Positions 1-9,172 of a stretch of 37,500 bases of DNA are shown here, in pieces (position 1 is the stretch's first letter; every line of letters starts with the position of its first letter). The notes beneath the pieces are model-generated. The model had not been told where the DNA came from and did not search any database. It saw only the letters and a list, made by a program, of their open reading frames with translations. Position numbers and translations under genes: made by a program. The DNA lies in assembly GCA_963575745.1 (NCBI GenBank), contig CAUYUJ010000672.1:1-37500 (forward strand), read 5' to 3'. This DNA comes from Prorocentrum cordatum (taxonomy: Eukaryota > Sar > Dinophyceae > Prorocentrales > Prorocentraceae).

Positions 1-928
1 GGGGGGGGGGGGGGGCGGAGGGCAAATGGGCGGGGCGCGAGAGGAAGCGGATGGCAACGGGGCGGAGAGGGCGAACGATGGAGCAGGGGCGCTGCCGGAC
101 GCGGCAGGACGTCGGACAGAGGGAGGCGACGAGGACAACCACCGCGTTTCTTACATGTGGCAAGCGTTGAATCGGGAGCTACGCGCCTGCTGTGCAAGAG
201 TACGATCAGCGCGTTGCGGCGAGAACACTGTTCCGTTGAATGGAAATGCCATGGAAATTTTGAAACGTTGCAAACTCCTCAGCGGGAGCACCAGTCTTGC
301 TGATGCCAGACAACGTCCACCGATACGGCGATATCGACGTTCTGCTGGGCGAAAGCACCATGGGAATCTTCAGATGCTGCCAAAGTTGCAGCAAGAGCTC
401 GATTGATATGGGCCGGGAACGCTCCGATTCGAATGCGTAAGTTTGGAAACCGCACGTTGGGAACCATGTGTTTTAGGAAGGCCCAGATGCTGGATCGGGG
501 GCGGCAAGTAAAGACTTCGCCAGGGGAAAGAGGAAGGCAGCATTCATGTCAAGATTGGTGCGTTCGCGCCATATCTTACGCCCACCCATATCACGCCCCC
601 CCCCCCCCCCATCCCTTACCATGGGGCTGAGCCCCTTCCAATTGCAGCGTCGAGTGTCGAAGAAGACATGGACCCTGTAAAGGCCACGTTGTCGCGAAAC
701 GTGGCAAGCGCTGAAGTAGGAGCGTGACTTTGGCCGGCGAAGCAGGAGCGGCGGCGGGGGCGCCGGTCCGCGGGCCAGACGCTCTTTTTGGAAATCTGCG
801 AATTTGGGAAACGTTGCAGCGGGAACACCAGTTTGCTGACGCTAGAGCGCGGACAGCGTTGCTCGATTTGTGCGAGTCATCCTTGCGCAGGGGCCATGAT
901 ATTGTTTTCGGCGTCGCTTTGATTTTTA

Positions 929-957
929 CGGGTGATCCCCGAAGGGGGTCACCCATT
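929..957. repeat. Short perfect-stem hairpin
   Basis: GGGTGATCCCC is followed by GAA and then GGGGGTCACCC, which can pair into a stem of about 11 bp. I see no terminator or RNA-gene context, so no function is assigned. Confidence 0.5.
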
Positions 958-1272
958 ATCCCAGGGGCGTTTCAGCAGGGCGCGCCGCTGTCATTCAGCG
1001 AGCTTCCAGCGCTCGCCCGTTGGAGTTGCCTTTGAAGTCAATCTTGATGAACTATATGATGTGTTTGTTGTCGTTTGTTCCGCCGCTCACTGCCGCCTCC
1101 TTCGGGTTTTCCCCCCCATTCTTCCTCCCGGCGCTGCTCTGCGACATCCGCCTGAATACCCAGGGCGCCCGAAAATTGGCCAGGGGAATTTCGGCCACTT
1201 CCGCGGGCCCGCATGTCTAGCTTTGGGCACCGGGGGTTTGTCCGCCCGGTTTCCCGCCCCTCCTCCTTCCCC

Positions 1273-1370
1273 CGCTCAGTAAGCGCCCCTGCTCAGTAAG
1301 CATCCTGGCTCAGCATCTTGACTCGAGCATCCTGGCACAGTAATTATGCATCCCGGCTCACATCCGATAC
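1273..1370 (+). repeat. Imperfect short tandem repeat (GCTCAGTAAGC-like)
   Basis: Five or six degenerate copies of a unit of about 16-18 bp, with cores such as GCTCAGTAAGC, GGCTCAGCATC, GGCACAGTAATT and GGCTCACATCC. The copies drift steadily from left to right. The array is non-coding as far as can be seen. Confidence 0.5.
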
Positions 1371-1645
1371 CTTTATTCCAGTTCCCCTCACATCCGAGCG
1401 TCGCCCTATAATTTGTTTCTCTCTTATCTGCTCAGTGCGCTGGGACAGTTGGCGCCTGGAACGCACCTGGGCGCAGAGAGGGTTGCTCCCAATACACGGG
1501 TGGAGACGCGCGCCACTGCGTCTCCAGCGGGCCACGAGGCCAAGCGGCCCTGCTTAAAGAGCCCGTTGAGCAGCCCACTCGATGAGATGGGAGGGGCCAC
1601 GAACGAGCCTCAGGCCAGCGGAGGTGCTCGTCAATTCTTTGTTCG

Positions 1646-2270
1646 ATGACCCTCGCACGCCGCCCGGCGCTTACCGCACCCGTCGCGATTGACGGCGTCG
1701 CAAAGTTCCTGAACGACACCCTAGACGAGAAGTTGAGTGCACAATTTGCCCCGTTGTTGTTTGAAACTATGGCCTCTCGAGGCGAAGTGCGGCATGGGAA
1801 TGCAAAACATCGAAGCACACAAAAAGTTTAACGACATGCATCAGAAGTTCAGCAATCACGTTGCCAGCATCAGAGAGGATAGTGTTCCGTTGCGAGGGGC
1901 TCCTGGCTCCTTTCCTTGGGCGTCCGCTCAGACCGCGCCCTGGCAGCGTCAAGTACAACAGTATTCATTGGGGGTTTGACCAAGTTTGCTGATGAGGACG
2001 TGGCCAGGGAAAGGTTGAGACATCAGTTTTGCATCGCGTACATCAACGAGCCACTGGATATATACATGAAAGGAACATCGATTTTTTAAAGACCAGTCGG
2101 TTGCAAAACATACCATTCGGGCGGAGGCCGATTCCATCGCAAAGAAGGTCAAAGAGGCCAGCCTGGAGCTCGATGGCGAGAAGGCATGCACCAAGTTGGA
2201 CCCCTGCCAGCGCGCGTGTTCTCCGGAGCGCCATGTGCACCGGCAAGGATCGATGTTCTCATTGACGGCG
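1646..2270 (+). pseudogene. Decayed or spliced coding remnant, unknown protein
   Basis: I do not recognise this protein. Three successive frames look protein-like, unlike the surrounding repeat translations. A frame from 1646 carries VAKFLNDTLDEKLSAQF-type amphipathic sequence up to a stop at about 1831. A second frame, about 1800-1900, reads EAHKKFNDMHQKFSNHVASI. A third, from 1973 to a stop at 2089, holds KFADEDVARERLRHQF and YINEPLDIYMKG. The last one continues one base out of phase from about 2085 as AEADSIAKKVKEASLELDGE, and the switch falls in a run of six T. The mostly helical, charged composition across frames suggests one former coding sequence broken by small indels, or exons with undetected introns. 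No start, domain or conserved catalytic residue is visible. The satellite cassette follows directly. Confidence 0.35.
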
Positions 2271-2389
2271 GATAGGTCAAAACAGTTTTTCCCCACATGC
2301 TTCGTGGGGTTCTGGTTTTCCCCCCTGCCGCGCCGCACCCGCGACGCACGCACACACGCACACATGCACCTCACTCTTCTCAGCACACA

Positions 2390-2526
2390 GCACAGCACAG
2401 CACAGCACAGCTCAGCTCAGCACAGCACAGCACAGCTCGTGTCAGCTCAGCACAGCACAGCTCGGCTCAGCTCAGCACAGCTCAGCACAGCCCAGCACGG
2501 CTCAGCTCAGCACAGCACAGCACAGC
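2390..2526 (+). repeat. AGCAC/CAGCT microsatellite
   Basis: A pentameric tract made of CAGCA and CAGCT units in irregular alternation. It lies directly before the first satellite unit. An equivalent shorter tract precedes the second satellite array at about 35455-35540. Confidence 0.8.
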
Positions 2527-4165
2527 TCGTGGCACTTTCTCGACACCACAGGGGGTGCGCAGGGGTGCAAAGGCTAGCATGCGTAGCACTTTCTCGACAC
2601 CACAGGGGGTGCGCAGGGGGTGGTCCCTGAGCGCGGCCGCTATCCGCGCCAGTCGTCCAGGCATAGCAGGCGTTGCACTTTCTCGACACCATAAGGGGTT
2701 GCGCAGGGGGTGGTCCCTGAGCGCGGCCGCTATCCGTGCCAGTCGTCCAGGCATAGCAGGCGTGGTACTTACTCGAAACTATATGGGGTGCGCAGGGGGT
2801 GGTCCCTGAGCGCGGCCGCTATCCGTGCCAGTCGTCCAGGCATAGCAGGCGTGGCACTTTCTAGACACCATAGGGGGTGCGCAGGGGGGTGGTCCCTGAG
2901 CAGACTGCAGCTTCCGTGCCAGTCGTTCCCAGCATAGCAGGCGTTGCACTTTCTCGGGGACACCATGGGTGTGCTCAGGGTGTGTTGACCCTGAGCGCGG
3001 CCGCTATCCGTGCCAGTCGTCCAGGCATAGCAGCCGGGGCACTTTCTAGACACCATAGGGGTGCGCAGGGGTTGTTCCCTGAGCGCGGCCGCTATCCGTG
3101 CCAGTCGTCCAGGCATAGCAGGTGTGGTACTTTCTCGACACCATAGGGGGTGCGCAGGGGGTGGTCCCTGAGCGCGGCCGCTATCCGTGACGGTCGTCCA
3201 GGCACAGCAGGCGTGGCACTTTCTCGACACCATGGGGGATGCGCAGGGGGTGGTCCCTGACGCGCCGCTATATCCGTGCCAGTCGTCCAGCAATAAGGCA
3301 AAAAGGCGTGCACTTCTAGAACACCATAGGGGGGTGAGCAGGGGGTGTGGTCTCTGAGCGCGGCCGCTATCCGTGCCAGTCGTCCAGCATATCATGCGTA
3401 GCACTTTCTCGACACCATCGGGGGTGCGCAGGGGGTGGTCCCTGAGCGCGGCCGCTATCCGTGCCAGTCGTCCAGGCATAGCAGTCGTGGCACTTTCTCG
3501 ACACCATAGGGGGTGCGCAGGGGGTGGTCCCTGAGCGCGGCCGCTATCCGTGCCAGTCGTCCAGGCATAGCAGGCGTGGCACTTTCTAGACACCATAAAG
3601 GGGGTGCGCAGGGGGTGGTCCCTGAGCGCGGCCGCTATCCGTGCCAGTCGTCTAAGCATAGCAGGCGTGGCACTTTCTCGACACCATAGGGGGTGCGCAG
3701 GGGGTGGTCCATGAGCGCGGCCGCTATCCGTTCCAGTCGCCCAGGCAAAGCAGGCGTGGCACTTTCTCGACACCACAGGGGGTGCGCAGGGTGTGGTCCC
3801 TGAGCGCGGCCGCTATCCGCGCCAGTCGTCCAGGCATAGCAGGCGTGGCACATTCTCGACACCATAGGGGGTGCGCAGGGGGTGGTCCCTGAGCGCGGCC
3901 GCTATCCGTGCCAGTCGTCCAGGCATAGCAGGCGTGGCACTTTCTAGACACAGTAGGGGGTGCGCAGGTGTGGCCCCCGAGCGCGGCCGCTATCCGTGCC
4001 AGTCGTCCAGGCATAGCAGGCGTGGCACTTTCTCGACACCATAGGGGGTGCACAGGGGGTGGTCCCTGAGCGCGGCCGCTATCCGTGCCAGTCGTCCAGG
4101 CATAGCAGGCGTGGCACTTTCTAGACACCATAGGGGGTGCGCAGGGGGTGGTCCCTGAGCGCGGC
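2527..4165 (+). repeat. 89-bp tandem satellite, array 1 (about 19 units)
   Basis: Each unit carries GGCACTTTCTCGACACCATA, then GGGGGTGCGCAGGGGGTGGT, then CCCTGAGCGCGGCCGCTATC and CGTGCCAGTCGTCCAGGCAT. Spacing of the GCGGCCGC core is 88-91 bp. A NotI-like GCGGCCGC palindrome lies in almost every unit. Units at about 2850, 3040, 3310, 3580, 3935 and 4115 have TCTAGA where the others have TCTCGA, which marks subtypes. Units near 2900-3000 and 3250-3350 are the most degenerate. Long minus-strand frames across the array are repeat translations. Confidence 0.95.
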
Positions 4166-4383
4166 CGCTGGCTGGCTCGAATCTGTCCTTGATGGAGGAT
4201 AGAAGGCTAGGAAGAGGGAGGAGGTTCAAGCAATACGGCGTTGGATGACACAGAGGGGAACATTCGCGACGAGGGCTGAGAACGCAGAGTTGCGCATACA
4301 TTATTAACTTCAGCAAGCACATAAGATTTAAATTGAGTGTGTGGGGTTCCTCGGTAGCGTAATCTTCTTTTTTTTGTTTACAG

Positions 4384-5390
4384 CCGCGGGCGGAAGCGCC
4401 AGCGGCGGCGAGTAACGGTCGGGCTGCGGCCGAAACGAATTGGCCGGACGCGCGCGCGGGCCGCGGCCGGCGCCGGGGCGGCGGGCGCAAGGGTGCTGCA
4501 ACCCAGGGAGTCTGACGACCAGGGACCAGCACCCAGGGAACGGTAATTACGCTGCCAAAGTGGCGCGATGCAAATACCCCCAATGTGTCAGAGGCCATAG
4601 CCAAGCAGTACGCCGCTTGATACACTATCTGAACAGTAGGGAGCCTGCCAACCTCGGCGCGGAAATGGCGCACCAAAGGGTCCCAGGGCGTCTGCCATGC
4701 TCAAGCAAAAGCGACCGAGAGACACGCAAGCTGTCGCCAGACTGCATCCCGTAAGGAGAGGTTGGACTCTGACAGCGCCAGCGAACCGTCGCAGCTTCAG
4801 AGTACGCACCAACGCAGCCAAAAGGCGCGAAATTCGTGGTGTGTGTAACCGAACGAAACACGTCAGGCCCAGGAGACAACCTCGAATATATGTTTTCGCA
4901 AGCGAGCCATCAGGTAACATGATGTGACGCTACGCGGAAGGTGCAACTGTCCCAATCCTCTACCAGGCACAAGTCGCAGGCGACTGCCAACCGGAGATAA
5001 GAGCAGGGACGCGTACCAGGGAGCATCTAACGTGACGAGCATACACAGAGCCGCCTATCCTTGGTACCCTGGCATACCAGAGTGAAGTGTAAGACGATGG
5101 CGCTCTGGAAAGTTGTGCTGCCGCTTACTTACCAGCTGCAACCCAAGCAACAGACTGGTGGGGATACGCGAAACGTTCAGAAATTCTCGGCGAGAGGCTC
5201 TCGATGGTAGGGGGGGCTTCTGCGCGGCCGTGGCCGCCTCGCCGCGCCGTCTCCGCGAGTTTGAGGCTCTTAGTCCGTCAGGGTCGAGGTCGCGCCCGTA
5301 CCTTCTCGTAAAAAGCAGTATCGCTGATGCGCAGAAGCGCCCTGCGACTAGCGAGGAAGCTCGCGGCGCGGTGCACCCCGTACGACCCTG
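4384..5390. other. Anonymous single-copy-looking region
   Basis: GC-rich at 4390-4500, then mixed composition. A plus-strand frame of about 104 codons ends at 4754 and a frame of 76 codons ends at 4927. Neither shows a recognisable motif or convincing composition. No repeat family of the window is seen here. It could hold an exon downstream of the possible 3' splice site at 4383, but this cannot be demonstrated. Confidence 0.35.
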
Positions 5391-5394
5391 GACG

Positions 5395-5665
5395 CGGGAA
5401 CGCCTGGGGCAGCCTCGAGGCGCCTGGAGGCCCTCGGCAGCGCCGGAGGGAGCGCGTGAGTCTGGCGAGCCTTCCCCAGCAGCTCGGGAGCGCCCGGGGA
5501 GCGCCCAGGGAGCGCCCGGAAGGCCTGGAACCGCCGACGGATGCCCGGGGAACGCCTGGGGAGCGCCCGGGGGCTCTCGGCAGCGCCCGAGAGCGCCAGG
5601 GAGCGCCTGGGGTCGCCTGGGGCTGGCGGCGCTCGGGATCGCCGCGGGGGTGCGCCTTGGGAGCG
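5395..5665 (+). repeat. GGGAGCGCCCGG minisatellite, left half
   Basis: Tandem, strongly degenerate 9-15 bp units built on GGGAGCGCC and CGGGGAACGCC. The array resumes at about 5850 after an inverted-repeat element. All six frames stay open for long stretches because of the composition, giving Ser-Ala-Arg-Glu-type repeats that are not taken as protein. Confidence 0.8.
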
Positions 5666-5670
5666 CGTGA

Positions 5671-5843
5671 ATTGGGCGTGGCTTAATGGGAGGGTCACAA
5701 ATGGGGCGGTCAGAAAAGGTCCGCTGTCGTGCCCCTTTCGGGCCCCTCCAGAGCCCCAGGGGCTCGTTTAGGTACCATTTGGGTAGCTTTTCGGACCACA
5801 CTCGCCGCCCCCCCGTTCATGATCCCCCATTACGCAGCGCCCA
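5671..5843. mobile_element. IRE-A: short inverted-repeat element inside the minisatellite
   Basis: The left arm ATTGGGCGTGGCTTAATGGG and the right arm, read on the opposite strand as ATGGGCGCTGCGTAATGGG, pair for about 50 bp with mismatches and run inward to GGTCC on both sides. The element is about 173 bp and has no coding capacity. The GGGAGCGCC minisatellite continues on both sides, so this looks like an insertion. I see no clear target-site duplication because both flanks are repetitive. Confidence 0.65.
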
Positions 5844-5849
5844 TCTTGG

Positions 5850-5995
5850 GCGCCCTCCCCGGGAGCTCGGAAGCGCCCGGGAACGCTTTGGGGAGCGCCC
5901 GGAGCGCCTGGGGCGCCGGGGAGCGCCGGGGGCGCGCGTGGGAGCGCTCGGGAGGGCCTGGGGCGCGTGGGAGCGCCTGGGGCACAAAGGCGGGT
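5850..5995 (+). repeat. GGGAGCGCCCGG minisatellite, right half
   Basis: Continuation of the array at 5395-5665, with units such as GGAGCGCCTGGGGCGCCGGG. It ends where GGGCACAAAGGCGGGTGGAG begins. Confidence 0.75.
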
Positions 5996-6090
5996 GGAGG
6001 CGTGCACGGGACGGATGCTGTTGATAGGGGGTCGCATGGGTTGCAGGAGCCTATGTGCGCCGCGTGGTATTGCTTGCAGGGGCTTCTGGC

Positions 6091-6314
6091 GTTAGTGGGC
6101 CCTGGAAACGACAGGGCCGTTTTTTCACCGGTTCCGCTTTGCCGTTTTCTTGCTGGCTCCGACGCCGTTGTTTTACCGGTTCCGTCGCCGTTGTTTGACC
6201 GGTTCCGGCTCCGGTTCCAATCCTGGAACCATTTTTGTTGCCGTTTCCGGTAGCCGTTTTTTTTGCCGTGTCAATTTTCAAGTGAACAGCCCTGCCGTTT
6301 CCGGGGCCCACAAA
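6091..6314. mobile_element. IRE-B: 224-bp TIR element with 9-bp TSD
   Basis: The ends are GTTAGTGGGCCCTGGAAACG and, on the opposite strand, TTTGTGGGCCCCGGAAACGG. The inverted repeats extend for about 30 bp. The flanks are identical 9-mers, GCTTCTGGC, at 6082-6090 and 6315-6323, which is the expected trace of target-site duplication. The interior is a string of CCGGTTCC and GCCGTTTT motifs. There is no coding capacity. TIRs with a 9-bp duplication are typical of Mutator-like non-autonomous elements; that classification is inferred from size alone. Confidence 0.7.
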
Positions 6315-6323
6315 GCTTCTGGC

Positions 6324-6885
6324 CGCATGTGCAGAACATGGAGGGTGGAGGCGGGAGCGCACAAGGGGAGAACGAAAGGCTTTTAGGATTTAGATACTCG
6401 CAAGATCGCTGTTCTCAAGCCCTTGTGGTCCAGGACCCGCTGACCTCAGTCGGGTCGGACGAAATGGGTGGATAGCAAAAGTTGGCGGCGCCACAAGGAG
6501 GTCAGGGGGAGGGGGAAAGCTTCGTAGGAGGCTGCTTCTTGGAAGGCGACGGCCCTACATCTACAGATAAGGCCCGCGCCTTCTAAGAAGCGGGGGGCCC
6601 ACCCACCCCTCTGCGCGTGTCTGAAAATGAGGGGAACCTCGCGAGTCGGCTCACGTAGCCAGCTTTCCCGGTCGCTGGAGGCTCCAGGAAACGCCCAGCG
6701 GCGAGAAGATACAGCAAGACCTGGCCACAATTGTCGGCCAGAATGGCGATGGAGGAGGATGAGGAGGAAGGCCAGCGTAAATCCAAGATCCATTAACGAT
6801 GTTGGAATAAACCCTCTCTCACAACTCCCTCTTCATAGGCCCCTACAAAGGGTTCATTTCCACTGAGGGAACTGCCTCGTTGGGA
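6324..6885. other. Anonymous region
   Basis: No gene is supported. At 6448-6470, AGTCGGGTCGGACGAAATGG resembles one end of IRE-G (12987-13185), so a half-copy of that family may lie here. Nothing else is recognised. Confidence 0.35.
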
Positions 6886-6889
6886 GACA

Positions 6890-7480
6890 TCCGTTTGAAG
6901 ACCCTAAAGCGTACCAAACACACAATTCACGGATCAACCTGACTGTTGCGTCTTGACGATCCTTGGACTGAAACCGCGAACCAACGTAACTGTTACGCCC
7001 GCACAACCCTGAGTCCTTCCACAACAGAAATTCTGGTCCGTGGACATGTGTGAAATCCTTGCAACCGTTTGAAACGAATGTGCGCGGCGCTCAGGCGGTA
7101 ATCACATGTTGAAAAGGGATTGCTATCACTCCGTGAACATATTCAACATGTTGAAACTAAAATGCGCGGAACTAAGGCGAGCACCGCACATTGAAAACCA
7201 CCCGCCCTCAATCCGCGAAACCCTTGCACATGTTTGAACCGAAAACGCGCGGCGCTGAGGCGAGAACCACATGTTGAAAACGACCCGCCTACAATCCGCA
7301 ACACTCGTGCAATTTTTGAAAACGAGTGTGAACGGCGCCAAAACGAAAATCACATGTCGAGAACCATCCACCCTCAAAGCGTGAACCTCTTACAATTCTT
7401 CAAAAAGAATGCTCGTGACGCTAAGGCGAGAACAACAGCTTGAAAACCACCCGCCCTCAGTCAGCGAAACGATTGCCAAT
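6890..7480 (+). repeat. Degenerate ~82-bp tandem array
   Basis: Units carry GCGCGGCGCTGAGGCGAGAA, then CACATGTTGAAAACCACCCG, then CCTCAATCCGCGAAACCCTT, then a CACATGTTTGAA stretch. The GCGCGGCGCT landmark recurs at about 7082, 7163, 7246, 7329 and 7412, a period of 81-83 bp. Upstream sequence from 6890 shows weaker similarity (CCGTTTGAAGACCC and GCGAACC words) and may be older units. Confidence 0.75.
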
Positions 7481-7584
7481 CTCTAAGTTTCAGGGTCGTG
7501 AATGGTGAGGAAGTCTCAGGCGAAACGCCCAGCCCGCCCTTTCGACTTGCCTCGGGGTGCGACAGGGAGGTATTAGGAACAATA

Positions 7585-7875
7585 ATCGAGGAGGAGGAGG
7601 AGGAGGAGGAGGAAGAGAGTGCGCACGAGGGAGGATCTGGAAATATGTGCAGGGGGGAGGGCGCTGCATGAGGAGGACGAGGACGAGGAGGACCTCGCGG
7701 TCTTGAGAGATCGAGCTTGTTGTTCGCACATGCACGTCGCACCATCTATGTGTACCTTGTACGTTCAAAGTTCGACGACTCCAGACGCTGCGCCTCTGCT
7801 AATCGGACAAAGTCCGTGCGACGCAAGGAGGAGGAGGAGTTGGACGGGAACTTAGAGGAGGAGGATGAGAGAGAC
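7585..7875 (+). repeat. (GAG)n/(GAC)n purine-rich low-complexity blocks
   Basis: (GGA)n at about 7591-7615, GGACGAGGACGAGGAGGAC at about 7673-7692 and (GGA)n at about 7827-7868, separated by about 130 bp of ordinary sequence. The strand bias matches the (GGA)n tracts that bound the LINE. No gene seen. Confidence 0.7.
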
Positions 7876-7878
7876 GAG

Positions 7879-8008
7879 CTGGCCATCGCTCGGACGTCCA
7901 TTCGCTGTGTTTTTGTTCGGTTTCGTGCGTGTTTTTTTCGCAAAATGATCAAGGATGTTCCTCGATGGTCCTCGCCGAAGGAAAAATGCACACGTCCGAG
8001 CGATGCCA
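7879..8008. mobile_element. IRE-C copy 1: short TIR element
   Basis: The left end CTGGCCATCGCTCGGACGTC and the right end, CTTGGCATCGCTCGGACGTG on the opposite strand, form terminal inverted repeats of about 20 bp. The interior includes GGTTTCGTGCGTGTTTTTTT and CTCGCCGAAGGAAAAATGCA. The element is about 130 bp and non-coding. A CGAG direct repeat flanks it at 7875-7878 and 8011-8014 and may be a target duplication. The second copy at 33933-34059 shares the full length. Confidence 0.65.
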
Positions 8009-8019
8009 AGCGAGGAGGA

Positions 8020-8485
8020 CTGGGAAGGGAGATGGGAGGAGCAGGCGACGGAGGATCGATACACCTGCATCGATACTGGCCAAGCCCAGTCTGCACCCAG
8101 GGTCGGTGTATAATACGCAGTCGTTACTTGGCGAGGGATGCACACATAACACTGGGCGGGCCTTGCGCCCAAGGATCGGTGTTGTACGGCCGGCGCCCCC
8201 CGATCAATGCTCGATCCAGGGTCGACCGACAACTGACGACCCTGGCCGATGCCTCGCCTTTCGTGGCTTTGACTCAGAGGAGCTAGAGGTCAAGAGATTG
8301 ACAGTTGCCAAGATTGCCAAACAGTTTCCAGGAATATCAATCGGGCTGCAAACACGAGGCCCGCAAAATACTTTGGACATCCTGGACCGTATCCTGAGCC
8401 AATACTTTCATGACATCGTTCTCGCCCTATTGTCGCCGCTGGGTCCCCAGAGGCCTTCTCGAGGCCTTCATATGTGATTCTGATC
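8020..8485. other. Anonymous region
   Basis: No family recognised. Overlapping frames on both strands (up to about 190 codons) show no domain or motif. Confidence 0.3.
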
Positions 8486-8486
8486 C

Positions 8487-8560
8487 CGGATCGATCAATC
8501 GACCGATCGACGACGACGATCAACCGATCATGGATCCTGGATCGATTGATCGGCGTTGAC
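8487..8560. repeat. GATC-rich palindrome cluster
   Basis: Dense ATCGATC, GATCGATTGATCGG and GACGACGACGATC words. CGGATCGATCAATCGACCGA and TGGATCGATTGATCGG are partly inverted copies. It abuts IRE-D copy 1, whose outer arm also begins with TATCGATCATCC. Confidence 0.6.
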
Positions 8561-8565
8561 GACGA

Positions 8566-8861
8566 CTATCGATCATCCACAAAACCCTCGATCCTGGGGG
8601 AACGATGCCACTACTTGGGGAAGAAAAAACGGCATAAACATCAATAGTCGACGGGTTGTGCGGATTTCTTGGATGCGAGCTGGACCCCCATACCTGGCGA
8701 GCGGAGCGCGCCAGGGGCGGCGCTGGAGGCGCCGCAAGAGGGGCCCAGTGCAGACCCGGGAAATCCGCGCCGAGCGTCGACAGTTTATGTGTATGCAGTT
8801 GTTCTTCCCCTAGTAGTGGCATCGTTCCCCCAGGATCGAGGGTGTTTCGGATGATCGATAC
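8566..8861. mobile_element. IRE-D copy 1: element with arms near 100 bp
   Basis: The left arm runs from 8566 and includes CCCTCGATCCTGGGGGAACG. The right arm ends at about 8861 and is its reverse complement over some 95-100 bp with few mismatches. The core carries GCGGATTTCTTGGATGCG, CTGGACCCC, a TGGCGAGCGGAGCGCGCCA palindrome and GGCGGCGCTGGAGGCGCC. The same core is at 23848-24036 and 28165-28351. Both strands read open, giving mirror-image frames, because the element is palindromic. Confidence 0.75.
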
Positions 8862-8876
8862 AGTAGGGGCCCGACC

Positions 8877-9008
8877 CAACCATGAGACCCCGGGACGTCC
8901 GTCGGTTTTTGGTGTGGGAACGCCACGCCTTCCACAGCAAAGCCATCGAAACCCAGGGCACCCCGGAGGCGAGCAGGGTGTTTCTTGGCATGGGTTTCAA
9001 CTGTAGTC
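8877..9008 (+). repeat. Dispersed repeat module R, copy 1
   Basis: Shares GAGACCCCGGGACGTCCGTC, TTTTTGGTGTGGGAACGCC, CATCGAAACCCA and GTGTTTCTTGGCATGGG with 29463-29605, and its first half with 24052-24112. At two loci (here and 24052) module R follows directly after an IRE-D element, separated by an ACCCAACC word. No coding potential is seen. Confidence 0.7.
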
Positions 9009-9019
9009 GCGAATGAGGG

Positions 9020-9172
9020 GGCCCTGGGACACACAGATAAACAGACACAAACAACAGGATTCCCCATATTTTCCCATAGTTTCTGGGTTTTTGTCTTCCC
9101 CCCCACTTCCCACATTTTCCTATATTTTCATGGGGATCGACAATTGAATGTGTCTGTGTGTTGTGTTCCCTC
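9020..9172. mobile_element. IRE-E copy 1: short inverted-repeat element
   Basis: The left end has GGGCCCTGGGACACACAGAT and GATTCCCCATATTTTCCC. The right end has ATATTTTCATGGGGATCG and GTGTCTGTGTGTTGTGTTCC. Arms of about 45 bp pair imperfectly. The middle is CTGGGTTTTTGTCTTCCCCC. Related copies: 29232-29390 and 22550-23133. Confidence 0.7.

Larger units (their letters stand above)
1..1645. other. Anonymous region with no supported gene
   Basis: The window opens with a run of 15 G. I find no protein family here. Two stretches, about 255-312 and 800-850, are similar to each other: both hold GAAACGTTGC, then an AGCGGGARCACCAGT-like stretch, then TTGCTGAYGC. This is an old duplication of roughly 55 bp, possibly from a formerly coding repeat. 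A 12-base C run lies at about 598-610. Open frames in this stretch have no coherent composition. Confidence 0.4.
2287..4370 (+). repeat. Satellite cassette 1 (hairpin, AGCAC tract, 89-bp satellite, 3' tag)
   Basis: This is a composite repeat. It has a 5' hairpin module (CCCCAC loop GTGGGG, 2291-2309) followed by a pyrimidine-rich and CCGCGCCGCACCCGCG segment. A CA/AGCAC microsatellite comes next (about 2345-2526), then an 89-bp satellite array (2527-4165). An AT-richer 3' segment ends in GTGGGGTTCCTCGGTAGCG at about 4341-4360. The same modules occur in the same order at 35197-37365, so the whole cassette is a repeated unit and not only the satellite. Immediately downstream, a T-rich tract ending in TTTGTTTACAG (to 4383) resembles a 3' splice site. 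Confidence 0.7.

Noticed and set aside
929-957. Rho-independent terminator
   Set aside because: The hairpin has no T-run and no upstream gene, and the genome appears eukaryotic.
2769-3776. Long minus-strand open frame (335 codons) with repeated WTTGTDSGRAQG-type blocks
   Set aside because: It translates the 89-bp satellite. The repeat unit shifts phase where units are 88 or 90 bp long, and there is no conserved frame or start.
2527-4165. CRISPR-like regular repeat array
   Set aside because: The whole 89-bp unit repeats, with no variable spacers between short repeats. It is a satellite, and the same applies to 35590-37215.
4384-4440. rRNA-like words (GGCGGCGAGTAAC)
   Set aside because: Only about a dozen bases resemble large-subunit rRNA and the context does not continue. 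Likely chance in GC-rich DNA.
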